Origin: Streptomyces albidoflavus
Lineage (GTDB): Bacteria; Actinomycetota; Actinomycetes; Streptomycetales; Streptomycetaceae
Length of the DNA: 64,000 nucleotides
Direction of reading: 5' to 3'
NCBI RefSeq assembly: GCF_000719955.1
Contig: NZ_JOII01000034.1
Location: forward strand, 1-64,000
Under the pieces are notes generated by a model, which did no database searches, had not been told where the DNA came from, and saw nothing but the letters and a program-made list of their open reading frames with translations. Position numbers and translations under genes: made by a program. Shown here in pieces: positions 1 through 10,449 of this stretch. The number at the start of each line of letters is the position of its first letter. Position 1 is the first letter of the stretch.

Positions 1-35
1 TCCCCGCCCCCACCGCCCCGACCCCTGGCAGGTGA
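1..35 (+). CDS. ftsL: 3' end of a gene, probably ftsL (partial)
   Basis: One frame is open from the window edge and ends in TGA at 33-35, four bases before the ftsI start. The last residues would be a Pro/Ala/Thr-rich tail. In Streptomyces dcw clusters the gene directly before ftsI is ftsL, a small bitopic divisome protein. The assignment rests on position only, because just ten codons are visible. Confidence 0.35.
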   Translation, partial: PAPTAPTPGR

Positions 36-39
36 CGCC

Positions 40-2094
40 GTGTCCGACAGGCAACCCCCGCGCCGCCGCGTCCCCGGCCCCGCCCGCCCGGCCGGCGGCT
101 CCGGCAAGGCGGCCCGTTCCGGCGCGGCTGCCAGGGGCGGAGCCGCCAAGGGCACGGCCCGCAAGGCCGCCGAACGCCGCACCCCGCGCGCCGGGCAGGG
201 CTCCGGCAGGCCCGCGCCCCGGCCCCGTACACCGGGGAACCCGCCGCGCCGGCCGGGTCTCAGGCTCGGCCGGCCCCGGCCGAGGCTGCGGCTTATCGGG
301 TTCGCGCTGACGCTGGTGATGGCGGTCTTCGTCGGGCGGCTCCTCCAGCTCCAGGCCGTAGACCCCCAGGCGTACGGCGCTGCCGCCGCCGCCAGCCGCT
401 CGTACAGCGGGGTGCTCGCCGCCGAGCGGGGCGCGATCACCGACCGCAACGGCGTCGAACTCGCCTCCAGCGTCGACGCGTACGACATCACCGCCGACCC
501 CTCGATGTTCACGCCGGAGCGGACCGGCGTGAAGGACGCGCCGCTCCAGGCCGCGCAGATCCTCGCCCCGGTGCTCGGCGCCGAGGCCGAGGAGATCACC
601 GCCAAGCTGCGGCGCGACGACACCCGGTACGTGGTGCTGGCCCGGCGTCAGACCCCGCAGGTGTGGAAGCAGATCAAGGACCTGAAGACCAGCTTCGCCG
701 AGGAGTTCGACAAGAGCGGGCGCCGGTCCGCCGACCCGGAGACCAACAGCGTCCTGGCCGGCATCTTCCCCGCCGCCACCAGCAAGCGGGTCTACCCGGG
801 CGGCGACCTCGCCGCCGGGATACTGGGCTGGGTCAACGCCGAGGGCAAGGGCGCCGGCGGCCTGGAGGCGCAGTGGGACAAGAAGCTGGCCGGCGAGGAC
901 GGCCGGATCAGCTACGCCCAGGCGGGCGGCCGCCAGGTGCCCACCGCCGGCAGCGAGGAGGACCCCGCGGTCCCCGGCTCCGGCCTGGAACTCACCATCG
1001 ACCGCGACATCCAGTGGGCCGCCCAGAACGCCATCGCCGAACAGGTCACCAAGTCCAAGGCGGCCCGGGGCTACGTCATCGTCCAGGACACGGCCACCGG
1101 CGAGATCCTGGCCCTGGCCAACGCCCCCGGCTTCGACCCCAACGACCTCACCAGGGCCGCCGCCACCTCCCTGGGCAACGCCGCCGTCCAGGACGCCTAC
1201 GAGCCCGGCTCCACCGCCAAGGTCATGTCGATGGCCGCCGTGCTGGAGGAGAACGCCGCCACCCCCGGCACCCACGTCACCGTCCCCAACCGGCTGCACC
1301 GGGGCGACCGCCTCTTCCAGGACGACGTCGACCACCCCACCTGGTACCTGACGCTCAACGGCGTCCTGGCCAAGTCCAGCAACATCGGCACCATCCTCGC
1401 CGTCGAACAGCTCGGCAAGACCCAGCCCGAGGCCAACAAGGTCCTCCACTCCTACCTCAGGAAGTTCGGCATCGGCCGCCCCACCGGCCTCGGCTTCCCC
1501 GGCGAGACCCCCGGCATCCTCGCCCCGCCCCAGGACTGGTCGACCTCGCAGCAGTACACGATCCCCTTCGGCCAGGGCGTCTCCATCAACGCCCTCCAGG
1601 CCGCCTCGGTCTACTCGACCATCGCCAACGGCGGCGTCCGCGTCGCCCCCACCCTGGTCCGCGGCACCCACGACGGCGAGGCGTTCACCCCCGCGCCCGA
1701 GGCGGAGAAGACCCGGGTGGTCAGCGAGAAGACCGCCAAGACCCTCTCCCTCATGCTGGAGTCGGTCGTCGACGACGAGGAGGGCACCGGCGTCAAGGCC
1801 CGCATCCCCGGCTACCGCGTCGCCGGCAAGACCGGCACCGCCAACCGCGTCGACCCCGAGACCGGCCGCTACAAGGGCTACACCTCGTCCTTCGCCGGCT
1901 TCGCCCCCTCCGACAAGCCCCGCGTCACCGTCTACTGCGCCATCCAGGACGCCACCCGGGGCAGCTACTTCGGCGGCCAGATCTGCGGCCCCGTCTACAA
2001 GCAGGTCATGGAGTTCGCCCTGAAGACCCTCCAGGTGCCGCCCAGCGGCGCCAAGCAGGCCCGGCTGCCCGTCACCTTCACCCCCGAGGACTGA
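40..2094 (+). CDS. ftsI: Septal class B penicillin-binding protein (FtsI/PBP3)
   Basis: This is the transpeptidase that cross-links peptidoglycan at the division septum, working with FtsW. The 684-residue product has a long basic, Ala/Pro/Arg-rich cytoplasmic N-terminus of about 95 residues. One membrane anchor follows (near residues 87-107, LIGFALTLVMAVFVGRLL), then a dimerisation domain, then the transpeptidase domain. The three penicillin-binding motifs are intact: STAK with catalytic Ser391, SSN at 446-448 and KTG at 597-599. The GTG start lies four bases after the preceding stop, suggesting coupling. It is the first complete gene of the dcw run. The family is certain; the exact start is likely. 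Confidence 0.95.
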   Translation: MSDRQPPRRRVPGPARPAGGSGKAARSGAAARGGAAKGTARKAAERRTPRAGQGSGRPAPRPRTPGNPPRRPGLRLGRPRPRLRLIGFALTLVMAVFVGRLLQLQAVDPQAYGAAAAASRSYSGVLAAERGAITDRNGVELASSVDAYDITADPSMFTPERTGVKDAPLQAAQILAPVLGAEAEEITAKLRRDDTRYVVLARRQTPQVWKQIKDLKTSFAEEFDKSGRRSADPETNSVLAGIFPAATSKRVYPGGDLAAGILGWVNAEGKGAGGLEAQWDKKLAGEDGRISYAQAGGRQVPTAGSEEDPAVPGSGLELTIDRDIQWAAQNAIAEQVTKSKAARGYVIVQDTATGEILALANAPGFDPNDLTRAAATSLGNAAVQDAYEPGSTAKVMSMAAVLEENAATPGTHVTVPNRLHRGDRLFQDDVDHPTWYLTLNGVLAKSSNIGTILAVEQLGKTQPEANKVLHSYLRKFGIGRPTGLGFPGETPGILAPPQDWSTSQQYTIPFGQGVSINALQAASVYSTIANGGVRVAPTLVRGTHDGEAFTPAPEAEKTRVVSEKTAKTLSLMLESVVDDEEGTGVKARIPGYRVAGKTGTANRVDPETGRYKGYTSSFAGFAPSDKPRVTVYCAIQDATRGSYFGGQICGPVYKQVMEFALKTLQVPPSGAKQARLPVTFTPED

Positions 2095-2273
2095 CCAGGA
2101 ACCGCGTGGATACGATCACCCCCGAACCGGGGAACCACCGCCCGGAAGGCGACGACGCCACCGGACCCGCCGCCCCCTCATTTCGCGACCGGAGGGGTGC
2201 GCCCGGTACGCTCACCGCCGTGCCACACGCTGATCACTCCGAAACACCGCAGGCCGCACTGAAGGGTGCTCCC

Positions 2274-3932
2274 GTGACCTACCCGGGGCCTCCGCGCCCG
2301 CTCCAGGTTCCCGCCACCACGCTGGAGGAACTGGCCGATCAGCTCGGCGTCGACGCCCGAGGGGCCGAGACCCCCGCCGCCGTCGTGCTCAGCGGCATCA
2401 CCCACGACTCCCGCGCCGTGCGCCCCGGCGACGTCTACGCCGCCCTGCCCGGCGCCCGCGTCCACGGCGCCGACTTCTCCGCCCAGGCCGCGAGCCTCGG
2501 CGCCGCCGCCATCCTCACCGACCCGGCCGGCGCGGGCCCCGCCCTCGCCACCGGGCTGCCGGTGCTGGTCGTCGGCGACCCGCGCGGCCGGATGGGCGAG
2601 GTCGCCGCCACCCTGTACGGGCACCCCGGCCGCGACCTGCTCCAGATCGGCATCACCGGCACCTCCGGCAAGACCACCACCGCCTACCTCATCGAGGGCG
2701 GCCTGCGCGCCGCCCAGGAGGCCCGGGCGAAGGAGACCGGCGAGGAGATCCCGCCCACCGGACTCATCGGCACCGTCGAGATGCGCATCGGCGACGAGCG
2801 CATCAAGTCCGAGCGCACCACCCCCGAGGCCACCGACCTCCAGGCGCTCTTCGCCGTCATGCGCGAACGCGGCGTCCGCGCCCTGGCCATGGAGGTCTCC
2901 AGCCACGCCCTGGTCCTCGGCCGCGTCGACGCCTGCGTCTTCGACGTCGCCGTCTTCAACAACCTCAGCCCGGAACACATGGAGTTCCACTCCGACATGG
3001 AGGACTACTTCCGGGCCAAGGCACAGCTCTTCACCAAAGCCCGCTCCAAACTCGGCGTCGTCAACCACGACGACGAGTACGGGCGCCGCCTGCTGACCGA
3101 GTCCGAGGTGCCCGTCATCTCCTTCTCGGCCGAGGGCCACCCCGACGCCGACTGGCGCGCCGAGGACGTGATCGTCGGCAGCCTCGACTCCACCTTCACC
3201 GCGGTCGGCCCCGAGGGCGAACGGATCAGCGCCCGTTCGCCGCTGGCCGGGCCCTTCAACGTCGCCAACACCCTGGCCGCCGTCGTCGCCCTGGCCGCCG
3301 CGGGCGTCGACCCGCAGACCGCCGCCGACGGCATCGCCGCCGTCCCCGGCGTCCCCGGCCGCCTGGAGCGCGTCGACGCCGGACAGCCCTACCTCGCGGT
3401 GGTCGACTACGCCCACAAGACCGACGCCGTCGAATCGGTGCTGCGCGCCCTGCGCAAGGTCACCGAGGGGCGGCTGTACATCGTGCTCGGCTGCGGCGGC
3501 GACCGGGACACCACCAAGCGCGGCCCGATGGGCGCCGCCGCCGCCCGCCTCGCCGACCTCGCCGTCCTCACCTCGGACAACCCGCGCTCCGAGGACCCCC
3601 TCGCGATCCTCTCCACCATGCTCGCCGGTGCCGCCGAGGTGCCCATCCACGAGCGGGGCGACGTCATCATCGACGCCGACCGGGCCGGAGCCATCGCCGA
3701 GGCCGTCGTCCGCGCCGAGGCCGGGGACACCGTCCTGGTCGCCGGCAAGGGCCACGAACAGGGCCAGGACATCAACGGCGTGGTCCGCCCCTTCGACGAC
3801 CGGCTGGTGCTGCGTGCCGCCATCGAGCGGGCCGAGGCCCGCCGGGCCGCCGCGGACCTGCCGGGCACCACCCAGCAGGCCGCCGAGGCGGCCGCTGGCG
3901 CACAGGCAACCCCTCAGAAGAACGCGGGATGA
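2274..3932 (+). CDS. murE: UDP-MurNAc-L-Ala-D-Glu:diaminopimelate ligase MurE
   Basis: MurE adds the third residue of the peptidoglycan stem peptide in the cytoplasm, using ATP. The Mur-ligase ATP loop GTSGKTTT is at residues 129-136. The DNPR motif, known to mark diaminopimelate-adding MurE enzymes, is at 435-438 and fits the LL-DAP wall of streptomycetes. The product is 552 residues from GTG 2274, which has GAAGGG seven bases upstream. An in-frame GTG at 2220 lies seven bases after a TACGCT hexamer (2207-2212) and is an alternative, leaderless-type start. The 180-bp gap after ftsI suggests an internal promoter. murF follows four bases after the stop. Confidence 0.95.
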   Translation: MTYPGPPRPLQVPATTLEELADQLGVDARGAETPAAVVLSGITHDSRAVRPGDVYAALPGARVHGADFSAQAASLGAAAILTDPAGAGPALATGLPVLVVGDPRGRMGEVAATLYGHPGRDLLQIGITGTSGKTTTAYLIEGGLRAAQEARAKETGEEIPPTGLIGTVEMRIGDERIKSERTTPEATDLQALFAVMRERGVRALAMEVSSHALVLGRVDACVFDVAVFNNLSPEHMEFHSDMEDYFRAKAQLFTKARSKLGVVNHDDEYGRRLLTESEVPVISFSAEGHPDADWRAEDVIVGSLDSTFTAVGPEGERISARSPLAGPFNVANTLAAVVALAAAGVDPQTAADGIAAVPGVPGRLERVDAGQPYLAVVDYAHKTDAVESVLRALRKVTEGRLYIVLGCGGDRDTTKRGPMGAAAARLADLAVLTSDNPRSEDPLAILSTMLAGAAEVPIHERGDVIIDADRAGAIAEAVVRAEAGDTVLVAGKGHEQGQDINGVVRPFDDRLVLRAAIERAEARRAAADLPGTTQQAAEAAAGAQATPQKNAG

Positions 3933-3936
3933 ACTT

Positions 3937-5361
3937 GTGATCGCCCTCTCCCTGGCCGAGATCAGCAGCATCGTCGGCGGGCAACCCGCCGACATACCGG
4001 ACCTGGACGCCCAGGTCACCGGACCGGTCGTGATCGACTCCCGGCTCGCCGCCCCCGGCAGCCTCTTCGCCGCCTTCGCCGGTGAACGGGCCGACGGCCA
4101 CGACTACGCGGCCACCGCCGTCGAGACCGGAGCCGTCGCCGTCCTCGCGACCCGGCCCGTCGGCGTGCCCGCCCTCGTCGTGGACGACGTGGAGCGCGCC
4201 CTCGGCGCGCTCGCACGCGCCGTCGTCGAGCGCCTGGGCACCACCGTCGTCGCCCTCACCGGCTCCGCGGGCAAGACCTCCACCAAGGACCTCGTCGCGC
4301 AGCTCCTGACGCGCGTCGCGCCCACGGTCTGGACGCCCGGCTCCCTCAACAACGAGATCGGGCTGCCGCTCACCGCGCTGCGCGCCGAAGCGGACACCCG
4401 CCACCTCGTCCTGGAGATGGGCGCCCGCGGCATCGGCCACATCCGCTACCTCACCGGCCTCACCCCGCCGCGGATCGGCGTCGTCCTCAACGTCGGCAGC
4501 GCCCACATCGGCGAGTTCGGCGGGCGCGAGCAGATCGCCCAGGCCAAGGGCGAACTGGTCGAGGCCCTCCCCGAGGACGGCGTCGCCATCCTCAACGCGG
4601 ACGACGGTCACGTGCGTGACATGGCGTCACGTACCAAGGCACGGGTCGTCACCTTCGGCGAAGCGCCGGAAGCGGACATCCGCGCCGAGAATGTCCGTCT
4701 CACGGAGAACGGCCGCCCCGCCTTCACGCTGCACACACCCTCCGGGTGCGGCGACGTGACCATGCGCCTGTACGGTGAGCACCACGTGTCGAACGCGCTC
4801 GCCGCCGCCGCCGTCGCATCGGAACTGGGCATGCCCGTGGACGAGATCGCCCAAGCGCTCTCCGAGGCGGAGTCCCTGTCCCGGTGGCGGATGGAGGTCA
4901 CCGAGCGCCCGGACGGTGTGACGATCGTCAACGACGCCTACAACGCGAACCCCGAATCCATGCGGGCCGCCCTGCGCGCGCTCGTGGCGATGGGCGGCGC
5001 CCGCCGCGGCGAGGGGGGCCGCACCTGGGCGGTGCTCGGACAGATGGCCGAGCTGGGGGACGAGGCGCTCACCGAACACGATGCCGTCGGGCGGCTCGCC
5101 GTCCGGCTGAACGTGAGCAAGCTCGTGGCAGTCGGCGGCAGGGAAGCGGCCTGGCTGCAGATGGGCGCATACAACGAGGGTTCGTGGGGTGAGGAGTCGG
5201 TGCACGTGTCCGACGCACAGGCGGCGGTCGACCTGCTGCGCAGCGAGCTGCGCCCGGGAGATGTCGTACTCGTGAAGGCTTCCCGGTCCGTGGGACTGGA
5301 GAAGGTCGCCGCCGCTCTGCTGGCGGACGGTACGGGCGAGGGTGAGGTCGCCGCCCGATGA
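3937..5361 (+). CDS. murF: UDP-MurNAc-tripeptide:D-Ala-D-Ala ligase MurF
   Basis: MurF completes the UDP-MurNAc-pentapeptide by adding D-Ala-D-Ala in the cytoplasm. The 474-residue protein carries the Mur-ligase ATP loop [10 protein letters not shown] at 109-118, the central [11 protein letters not shown] segment and the [11 protein letters not shown] motif of the C-terminal half. The GTG start was chosen because it begins the conserved [10 protein letters not shown]-terminus right after murE. The stop overlaps the mraY start (ATGA), so translation of the pair is probably coupled. Confidence 0.95.
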   Translation: MIALSLAEISSIVGGQPADIPDLDAQVTGPVVIDSRLAAPGSLFAAFAGERADGHDYAATAVETGAVAVLATRPVGVPALVVDDVERALGALARAVVERLGTTVVALTGSAGKTSTKDLVAQLLTRVAPTVWTPGSLNNEIGLPLTALRAEADTRHLVLEMGARGIGHIRYLTGLTPPRIGVVLNVGSAHIGEFGGREQIAQAKGELVEALPEDGVAILNADDGHVRDMASRTKARVVTFGEAPEADIRAENVRLTENGRPAFTLHTPSGCGDVTMRLYGEHHVSNALAAAAVASELGMPVDEIAQALSEAESLSRWRMEVTERPDGVTIVNDAYNANPESMRAALRALVAMGGARRGEGGRTWAVLGQMAELGDEALTEHDAVGRLAVRLNVSKLVAVGGREAAWLQMGAYNEGSWGEESVHVSDAQAAVDLLRSELRPGDVVLVKASRSVGLEKVAAALLADGTGEGEVAAR

Positions 5362-6431
5362 TGAAGCAGATCCTGCTCTCCGGCGTCATTGGACTGTTCC
5401 TGACGCTGATCGGCACACCACTGCTGATCAAGCTGCTGGCCAAGAAGGGCTACGGCCAGTACATCCGCGACGACGGTCCGCGCGAGCACCACTCCAAGCG
5501 CGGGACGCCGACGATGGGCGGTATCGCCTTCATCCTCGCGACGATCATCGCGTACTTCCTGTCCAAGCTGATCACCGGTTACTCGGTGACCTTCTCGGGT
5601 CTCCTGGTGCTCGGACTGATGGCGGGCATGGGCCTCGTCGGGTTCCTCGACGACTACATCAAGATCGTGAAGCGGCGTTCGCTGGGCCTGCGGGCCAAGG
5701 CGAAGATGGCCGGACAGCTCATCGTCGGCATCGCCTTCGCCGTGCTGGCGCTCCAGTTCCCCGACAACCGGGACCAGACGCCGGCCTCCACCCGCCTGTC
5801 GTTCATCACCGACTTCGGCTGGAAGATCGGCCCGGTGCTCTTCGTCATCTGGGCGCTCTTCATGATCCTCGCCATGTCGAACGGCGTGAACCTCACCGAC
5901 GGCCTCGACGGCCTCGCCACCGGCGCCTCCGTCATGGTCTTCGGCGCGTACACCTTCATCGGCGTCTGGCAGTTCCAGGAGTCCTGCGCCAACGCGGAGG
6001 TCCTCACCAACCCGGCGGCCTGTTTCGAGGTACGAGATCCGCTCGACCTCGCCGTGGTGGCCTCCGCGCTGATGGGCGCCTGCTTCGGCTTCCTCTGGTG
6101 GAACACCTCGCCGGCCAAGATCTTCATGGGTGACACCGGTTCGCTCGCCCTCGGCGGCGCCCTCGCCGGTCTCGCCATCTGCTCCCGCACCGAGCTGCTG
6201 CTCGCCGTCCTCGGCGGCCTCTTCGTCCTCATCACCATGTCCGTGGTGATCCAGGTCGGCTCGTTCCGCCTCACCGGCAAGCGGGTGTTCCGGATGGCAC
6301 CGCTCCAGCACCACTTCGAACTCAAGGGGTGGTCCGAAGTCCTTGTGGTGGTCCGCTTCTGGATCATCCAGGGCATGTGCGTCATCGTCGGCCTCGGCAT
6401 CTTCTACGCAGGATGGGCAGCCATCAAGTGA
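5358..6431 (+). CDS. mraY: Phospho-MurNAc-pentapeptide translocase MraY
   Basis: MraY transfers phospho-MurNAc-pentapeptide from UDP to undecaprenyl phosphate, making lipid I at the inner face of the membrane. The 357-residue product is polytopic, with about ten hydrophobic segments. It contains the family motifs KRGTPTMGG near residue 47, the loop motif NLTDGLDG at 178-185 with active-site Asp residues, and [13 protein letters not shown] near residue 313. Two ATG codons lie in tandem (5358 and 5361); the first overlaps the murF stop. Confidence 0.95.
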   Translation: MMKQILLSGVIGLFLTLIGTPLLIKLLAKKGYGQYIRDDGPREHHSKRGTPTMGGIAFILATIIAYFLSKLITGYSVTFSGLLVLGLMAGMGLVGFLDDYIKIVKRRSLGLRAKAKMAGQLIVGIAFAVLALQFPDNRDQTPASTRLSFITDFGWKIGPVLFVIWALFMILAMSNGVNLTDGLDGLATGASVMVFGAYTFIGVWQFQESCANAEVLTNPAACFEVRDPLDLAVVASALMGACFGFLWWNTSPAKIFMGDTGSLALGGALAGLAICSRTELLLAVLGGLFVLITMSVVIQVGSFRLTGKRVFRMAPLQHHFELKGWSEVLVVVRFWIIQGMCVIVGLGIFYAGWAAIK

Positions 6432-7858
6432 CCTGGCAGGACCAGCACATCACCGTGGCCGGCCTCGGGGTGAGCGGCATCAGCGCCGCTCGCGCCCTGG
6501 CCGGCCTCGGCGCGCACGTGACCGTCGTCGACGGCGGTGAGAGCGAACAGCACCTGGCGCGCGCCGCCCAGCTCGCCGCCGCCTTCGACGCCCCGGACAC
6601 CCCCGGCACCGTCACCGTCCGCCTCGGCGACGCCGACACCCTCCCCGAGCCGACCGACCTGGTCGTCACCTCGCCCGGCTGGAAGCCGGACTCGCCGCTC
6701 TTCGCGGCCGCCGCCGAGGCGGGCGTCGAGGTCGTCGGCGACGTGGAGATCGCCTGGCGGCTGCGGCCCGAAGGTGCCGCCGACTGGCTCTGCGTCACCG
6801 GCACCAACGGCAAGACCACCACCACCCGGATGCTCGCCGCCATCCTCACCGCGGCCGGCCTGCGCACCGAGGCGGTCGGCAACATCGGCACCCCGCTGAT
6901 CGACGTGGTCCTCGCCGCGGAGCCGTACGACGTCCTCGCCGTCGAACTCTCCAGCTACCAGCTGCACTGGACGCCCTCCCTGCGCGCCCACTCCGCGGCC
7001 GTCCTCAACCTCGCCCCCGACCACCTCGACTGGCACGGCTCCATGGAGGCGTACGCCGCCGACAAGGGCCGGATCTACGAGGGCAACCGGGTCGCCTGCG
7101 TCTACAACACCGCCGACCCGGCCACCGAGGCCCTGGTCCGCGCCGCCGACGTCGAGGAGGGCTGCCGCGCCGTCGGGTTCACCCTCGGGGCCCCCGGCCC
7201 CTCCGAACTGGGGGTCGTCGAAGGACTCCTGGTCGACCGGGCCTTCGTGCCCGACCGGCACCGGCAGGCCCAGGAACTGGCCGAGGTCGCCGACGTCGAC
7301 CCGCCGGCCCCGCACAACATCGCCAACGCCCTCGCCGCCGCCGCCCTCGCCCGCGCCTACGGCGTCGAGGCCCGCGCCGTCCGCGACGGCCTGCGCGCCT
7401 TCGCCCCGGACCCGCACCGGATCGAGAAGGTGGCCGAGATCGACGGCGTCACCTACGTCGACGACTCCAAGGCCACCAACACCCACGCCGCCGAAGCCTC
7501 CCTCAACGCCCACCGGCCGATCGTCTGGATCGCCGGCGGGCTCGCCAAGGGCGCCGTCTTCGACGACCTGGTCACCTCCGCCGCCGACCGGCTGCGCGGC
7601 GTCGTCCTCATCGGCCAGGACCGCGCCCTGATCCGCGAGGCGCTCGCCCGACACGCCCCCGACGTCCCGGTCGTCGACCTGGACCGGACCGACACTGGGG
7701 CGATGTCCGCGGCGGTCACCGCCGCCCGGGACCTCGCCGAGGCGGGCGACACCGTGCTGCTGGCCCCGGCCTGTGCCTCGATGGACATGTTCACCAACTA
7801 CAACCGGCGCGGCGAGGCGTTCGCCGAGGCCGTGCGGGCCCTGGCCACAGGCGCCTGA
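6413..7858 (+). CDS. murD: UDP-MurNAc-L-alanine:D-glutamate ligase MurD
   Basis: MurD adds D-Glu to UDP-MurNAc-L-Ala. An N-terminal Rossmann-like segment ([13 protein letters not shown]) is followed by the ATP loop GTNGKTTT at about residue 130, VELSSYQL, and the C-terminal YVDDSKATN motif. The product is 481 residues from ATG 6413, which lies inside the end of mraY. The GTG at 6428, overlapping the mraY stop as GTGA, is an equally possible start and gives 476 residues. The N-terminus MGSHQV from the upstream ATG resembles other Streptomyces MurD proteins as I recall them, so it was preferred. Confidence 0.92.
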   Translation: MGSHQVTWQDQHITVAGLGVSGISAARALAGLGAHVTVVDGGESEQHLARAAQLAAAFDAPDTPGTVTVRLGDADTLPEPTDLVVTSPGWKPDSPLFAAAAEAGVEVVGDVEIAWRLRPEGAADWLCVTGTNGKTTTTRMLAAILTAAGLRTEAVGNIGTPLIDVVLAAEPYDVLAVELSSYQLHWTPSLRAHSAAVLNLAPDHLDWHGSMEAYAADKGRIYEGNRVACVYNTADPATEALVRAADVEEGCRAVGFTLGAPGPSELGVVEGLLVDRAFVPDRHRQAQELAEVADVDPPAPHNIANALAAAALARAYGVEARAVRDGLRAFAPDPHRIEKVAEIDGVTYVDDSKATNTHAAEASLNAHRPIVWIAGGLAKGAVFDDLVTSAADRLRGVVLIGQDRALIREALARHAPDVPVVDLDRTDTGAMSAAVTAARDLAEAGDTVLLAPACASMDMFTNYNRRGEAFAEAVRALATGA

Positions 7859-7957
7859 CGCCCGCACCCCGCCCCCGGCCCGCCGCCGCCCGCCGAGGGC
7901 GGGGCGGGCCGGTGCGAGGAACCGCCGCGCCGGGGACGACTGGAGGGGACAGCGACC

Positions 7958-9301
7958 ATGCCGGCCGACACCGACCGGAGCCGGCGCACCGCGCCGCGCC
8001 CGCGCACCACCGCGCCCCCGGCCGGGCGCCCCCTCGGCGCCCGCCTGCGCGACAACCCGGTCACCCGCTTCCGCCGCCGCGTGCAACGCGCCTGGGACCG
8101 GCCGCTGACCGCGTACTACGTCATCGCCGGCGCCAGTGTGCTCCTCATCGTGCTCGGGCTGATCATGGTGTACTCCTCCTCGATGGTGTACGCCATCAAC
8201 CGGGGCCTGGGCAGCTCCTACTTCTTCTCCAAACAGCTCGTCGCCGCCCTCGTCGGCGGGGTGCTGCTGGTGATCGCCGCCCGGATGCCGGTCAAGCTCC
8301 ACCGGGCGCTGGCCTACCCGATCATCGTCGGCTCGGTCGCGCTGATGGCCCTGGTCCAGGTCCCCGGGATCGGCCAGGAGATCAACGGCAACACCAACTG
8401 GATCTCGCTCGGCGGCCCCTTCCAGATCCAGCCCAGCGAGTTCGGCAAGCTCGCCCTGGTCCTCTGGGGCGCCGATCTCCTCGCGCGCAAGCAGGAGCGG
8501 CGGCTGCTGGCCCAGTGGAAGCACCTGCTGGTCCCGCTGGTCCCGGCCACCTTCATACTGCTCGGCCTGATCATGCTCGGCGGCGACATGGGCACCGCGG
8601 TGATCCTCACCGCGATCCTCTTCGGGCTGCTGTGGGTCGCCGGCGCCCCCACCCGGCTCTTCGCCTCGGTCCTCGCGGTCGCCGCCGCCATCGGCGCCCT
8701 GCTGATCTGGACCAGCCCCAACCGCATGGCGCGGCTCAGCTGCCTGGGCGCGACCGACGCCGGCCCCGCCGACATCTGCCTCCAGCCGCTGCACGGCAGC
8801 TACGCCCTCGCCTCCGGCGGATTCTTCGGTTCCGGTCTCGGCGCGGGTGTGGAAAAATGGGGTCAACTGCCGGAAGCGCACACCGACTTCATCTTCGCCG
8901 TCACCGGGGAGGAACTCGGCCTCGCCGGGACACTGTCGGTACTCGCGCTCTTCGCGGCTCTAGGCTATGCGGGTATCCGCGTGGCCGGACGCACGGAGGA
9001 CCCCTTCGTGAGGTACGCCGCGGGAGGTGTGATCACCTGGATCATGGCGCAGGCCGTGATCAACGTCGGTGCGGTGCTCGGCCTGCTGCCGATCGCCGGT
9101 GTCCCGCTCCCGCTGTTCTCCTACGGTGGGTCCGCCCTGCTGCCGACCATGGCCGCCATCGGGCTGCTCATCGCGTTCGCGCGGGCGGACCCGGCCGCAC
9201 GGGCGGCACTGGACATGAGACTGCCCGGCAGGAAGCGGGCAGCGGTGAGATGGAACACGATGCGACGGCGCGCCCGAGGGCGCTCGTCCGGAGAGCGGTG
9301 A
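7958..9301 (+). CDS. ftsW: Septal peptidoglycan glycosyltransferase FtsW (SEDS family)
   Basis: FtsW is the SEDS-family polymerase that works with FtsI at the septum. The 447-residue protein has a basic Arg/Pro-rich N-terminus of about 45 residues. Roughly ten membrane segments follow, with family signatures such as NTNWISLGGPFQIQPSEFGKL near 145 and the PLPLFSYGGSALL motif near 385. A good ribosome site (GGAGGGG) sits about ten bases before ATG. A gap of about 100 bp separates it from murD; murG starts six bases after its stop. Confidence 0.94.
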   Translation: MPADTDRSRRTAPRPRTTAPPAGRPLGARLRDNPVTRFRRRVQRAWDRPLTAYYVIAGASVLLIVLGLIMVYSSSMVYAINRGLGSSYFFSKQLVAALVGGVLLVIAARMPVKLHRALAYPIIVGSVALMALVQVPGIGQEINGNTNWISLGGPFQIQPSEFGKLALVLWGADLLARKQERRLLAQWKHLLVPLVPATFILLGLIMLGGDMGTAVILTAILFGLLWVAGAPTRLFASVLAVAAAIGALLIWTSPNRMARLSCLGATDAGPADICLQPLHGSYALASGGFFGSGLGAGVEKWGQLPEAHTDFIFAVTGEELGLAGTLSVLALFAALGYAGIRVAGRTEDPFVRYAAGGVITWIMAQAVINVGAVLGLLPIAGVPLPLFSYGGSALLPTMAAIGLLIAFARADPAARAALDMRLPGRKRAAVRWNTMRRRARGRSSGER

Positions 9302-9307
9302 ATTTCG

Positions 9308-10405
9308 GTGCATGTCGTACTCGCCGGTGGGGGGACCGCCGGTCATATCGAGCCGGCGCTCGCCCTCGCGGACGCCCTGCGCAGGCAGGACCCGACCGTG
9401 GGGATCACGGCACTGGGCACGGAACGCGGCCTGGAGACCAGGCTCGTGCCGGAGCGCGGCTATGAACTGGCGCTGATCCCCGCCGTCCCCCTGCCCCGCA
9501 AGCCCACCCCCGAGCTGATCACCGTCCCCGGGCGGCTGCGCGGCACGATCAAGGCGGCCGAGCAGGTCCTGGAGCGCACCAAGGCCGACGCGGTCGTCGG
9601 CTTCGGCGGCTACGTGGCCCTCCCCGGCTACCTGGCGGCCAAGCGGCTCGGCGTGCCGATCGTCGTCCACGAGGCCAACGCCCGCCCGGGCCTGGCCAAC
9701 AAGATCGGCTCCCGGTACGCCCACGGCGTCGCCGTCTCCACCCCGGACAGCAAGCTGCGCGACGCCCGCTACATCGGCATCCCGCTGCGCCGCGCCATCG
9801 CCACCCTGGACCGGGCCCGGGTCCGCCCCGAGGCGCGCGCCGCCTTCGGCCTCGACCCCAACCTGCCGACCCTGCTGGTCTCCGGCGGCTCCCAGGGCGC
9901 CCGCCGCCTCAACGAGGTCGTCCAGCAGACCGCCCCCTCGCTCCAGCGGGCGGGCATCCAGATCCTGCACGCGGTGGGCCCGAAGAACGAACTGCCGCAC
10001 GTCGACAACATGCCCGGGATGCCGCCCTACATCCCGGTACCGTACGTGGACCGCATGGACCTCGCCTACGCGGCGGCGGACATGATGCTCTGCCGCGCCG
10101 GCGCCATGACCGTCGCCGAACTCTCCGCCGTCGGGCTCCCGGCCGCCTACGTCCCGCTGCCCATCGGCAACGGCGAACAGCGGCTCAACGCCCAGCCGGT
10201 GGTCAAGGCCGGCGGCGGACTCCTCGTCGACGACGCGGAACTGACGCCGGAGTGGGTGCAGCAGAATGTGCTGCCGGTCCTCGCGGACCCGCACCGGCTG
10301 TACGAAATGTCCCGCGCGGCCTCCGAGTTCGGCCGCCGGGACGCCGACGACCTGCTCGTCGGCATGGTGTACGAGGCGATCGCCGCACGGCGCGCCAACC
10401 ACTGA
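9308..10405 (+). CDS. murG: UDP-GlcNAc:lipid I N-acetylglucosaminyltransferase MurG
   Basis: MurG converts lipid I to lipid II at the cytoplasmic membrane face. The 365-residue protein opens with the GT28 glycine loop AGGGTAGH at residues 6-13. It also carries the second loop VSGGSQGARRLNE and the UDP-GlcNAc-binding segment CRAGAMTVAELSAVGLPAAYVPLPIGNGEQ (key residues RAG, E and the GNGEQ loop). The GTG start is six bases after ftsW. Streptomyces dcw clusters have no murC at this point, and none is seen here. Confidence 0.95.
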   Translation: MHVVLAGGGTAGHIEPALALADALRRQDPTVGITALGTERGLETRLVPERGYELALIPAVPLPRKPTPELITVPGRLRGTIKAAEQVLERTKADAVVGFGGYVALPGYLAAKRLGVPIVVHEANARPGLANKIGSRYAHGVAVSTPDSKLRDARYIGIPLRRAIATLDRARVRPEARAAFGLDPNLPTLLVSGGSQGARRLNEVVQQTAPSLQRAGIQILHAVGPKNELPHVDNMPGMPPYIPVPYVDRMDLAYAAADMMLCRAGAMTVAELSAVGLPAAYVPLPIGNGEQRLNAQPVVKAGGGLLVDDAELTPEWVQQNVLPVLADPHRLYEMSRAASEFGRRDADDLLVGMVYEAIAARRANH

Positions 10406-10449
10406 GGGGGCGGCCCACGCCCCCCATGACGCAGGAGGCGACAGGGAGC

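Noticed and set aside
2178..4019. 613-codon minus-strand frame opposite murE
   Set aside because: Shadow of murE; composition is Gly/Val/Asp-rich with no motif.
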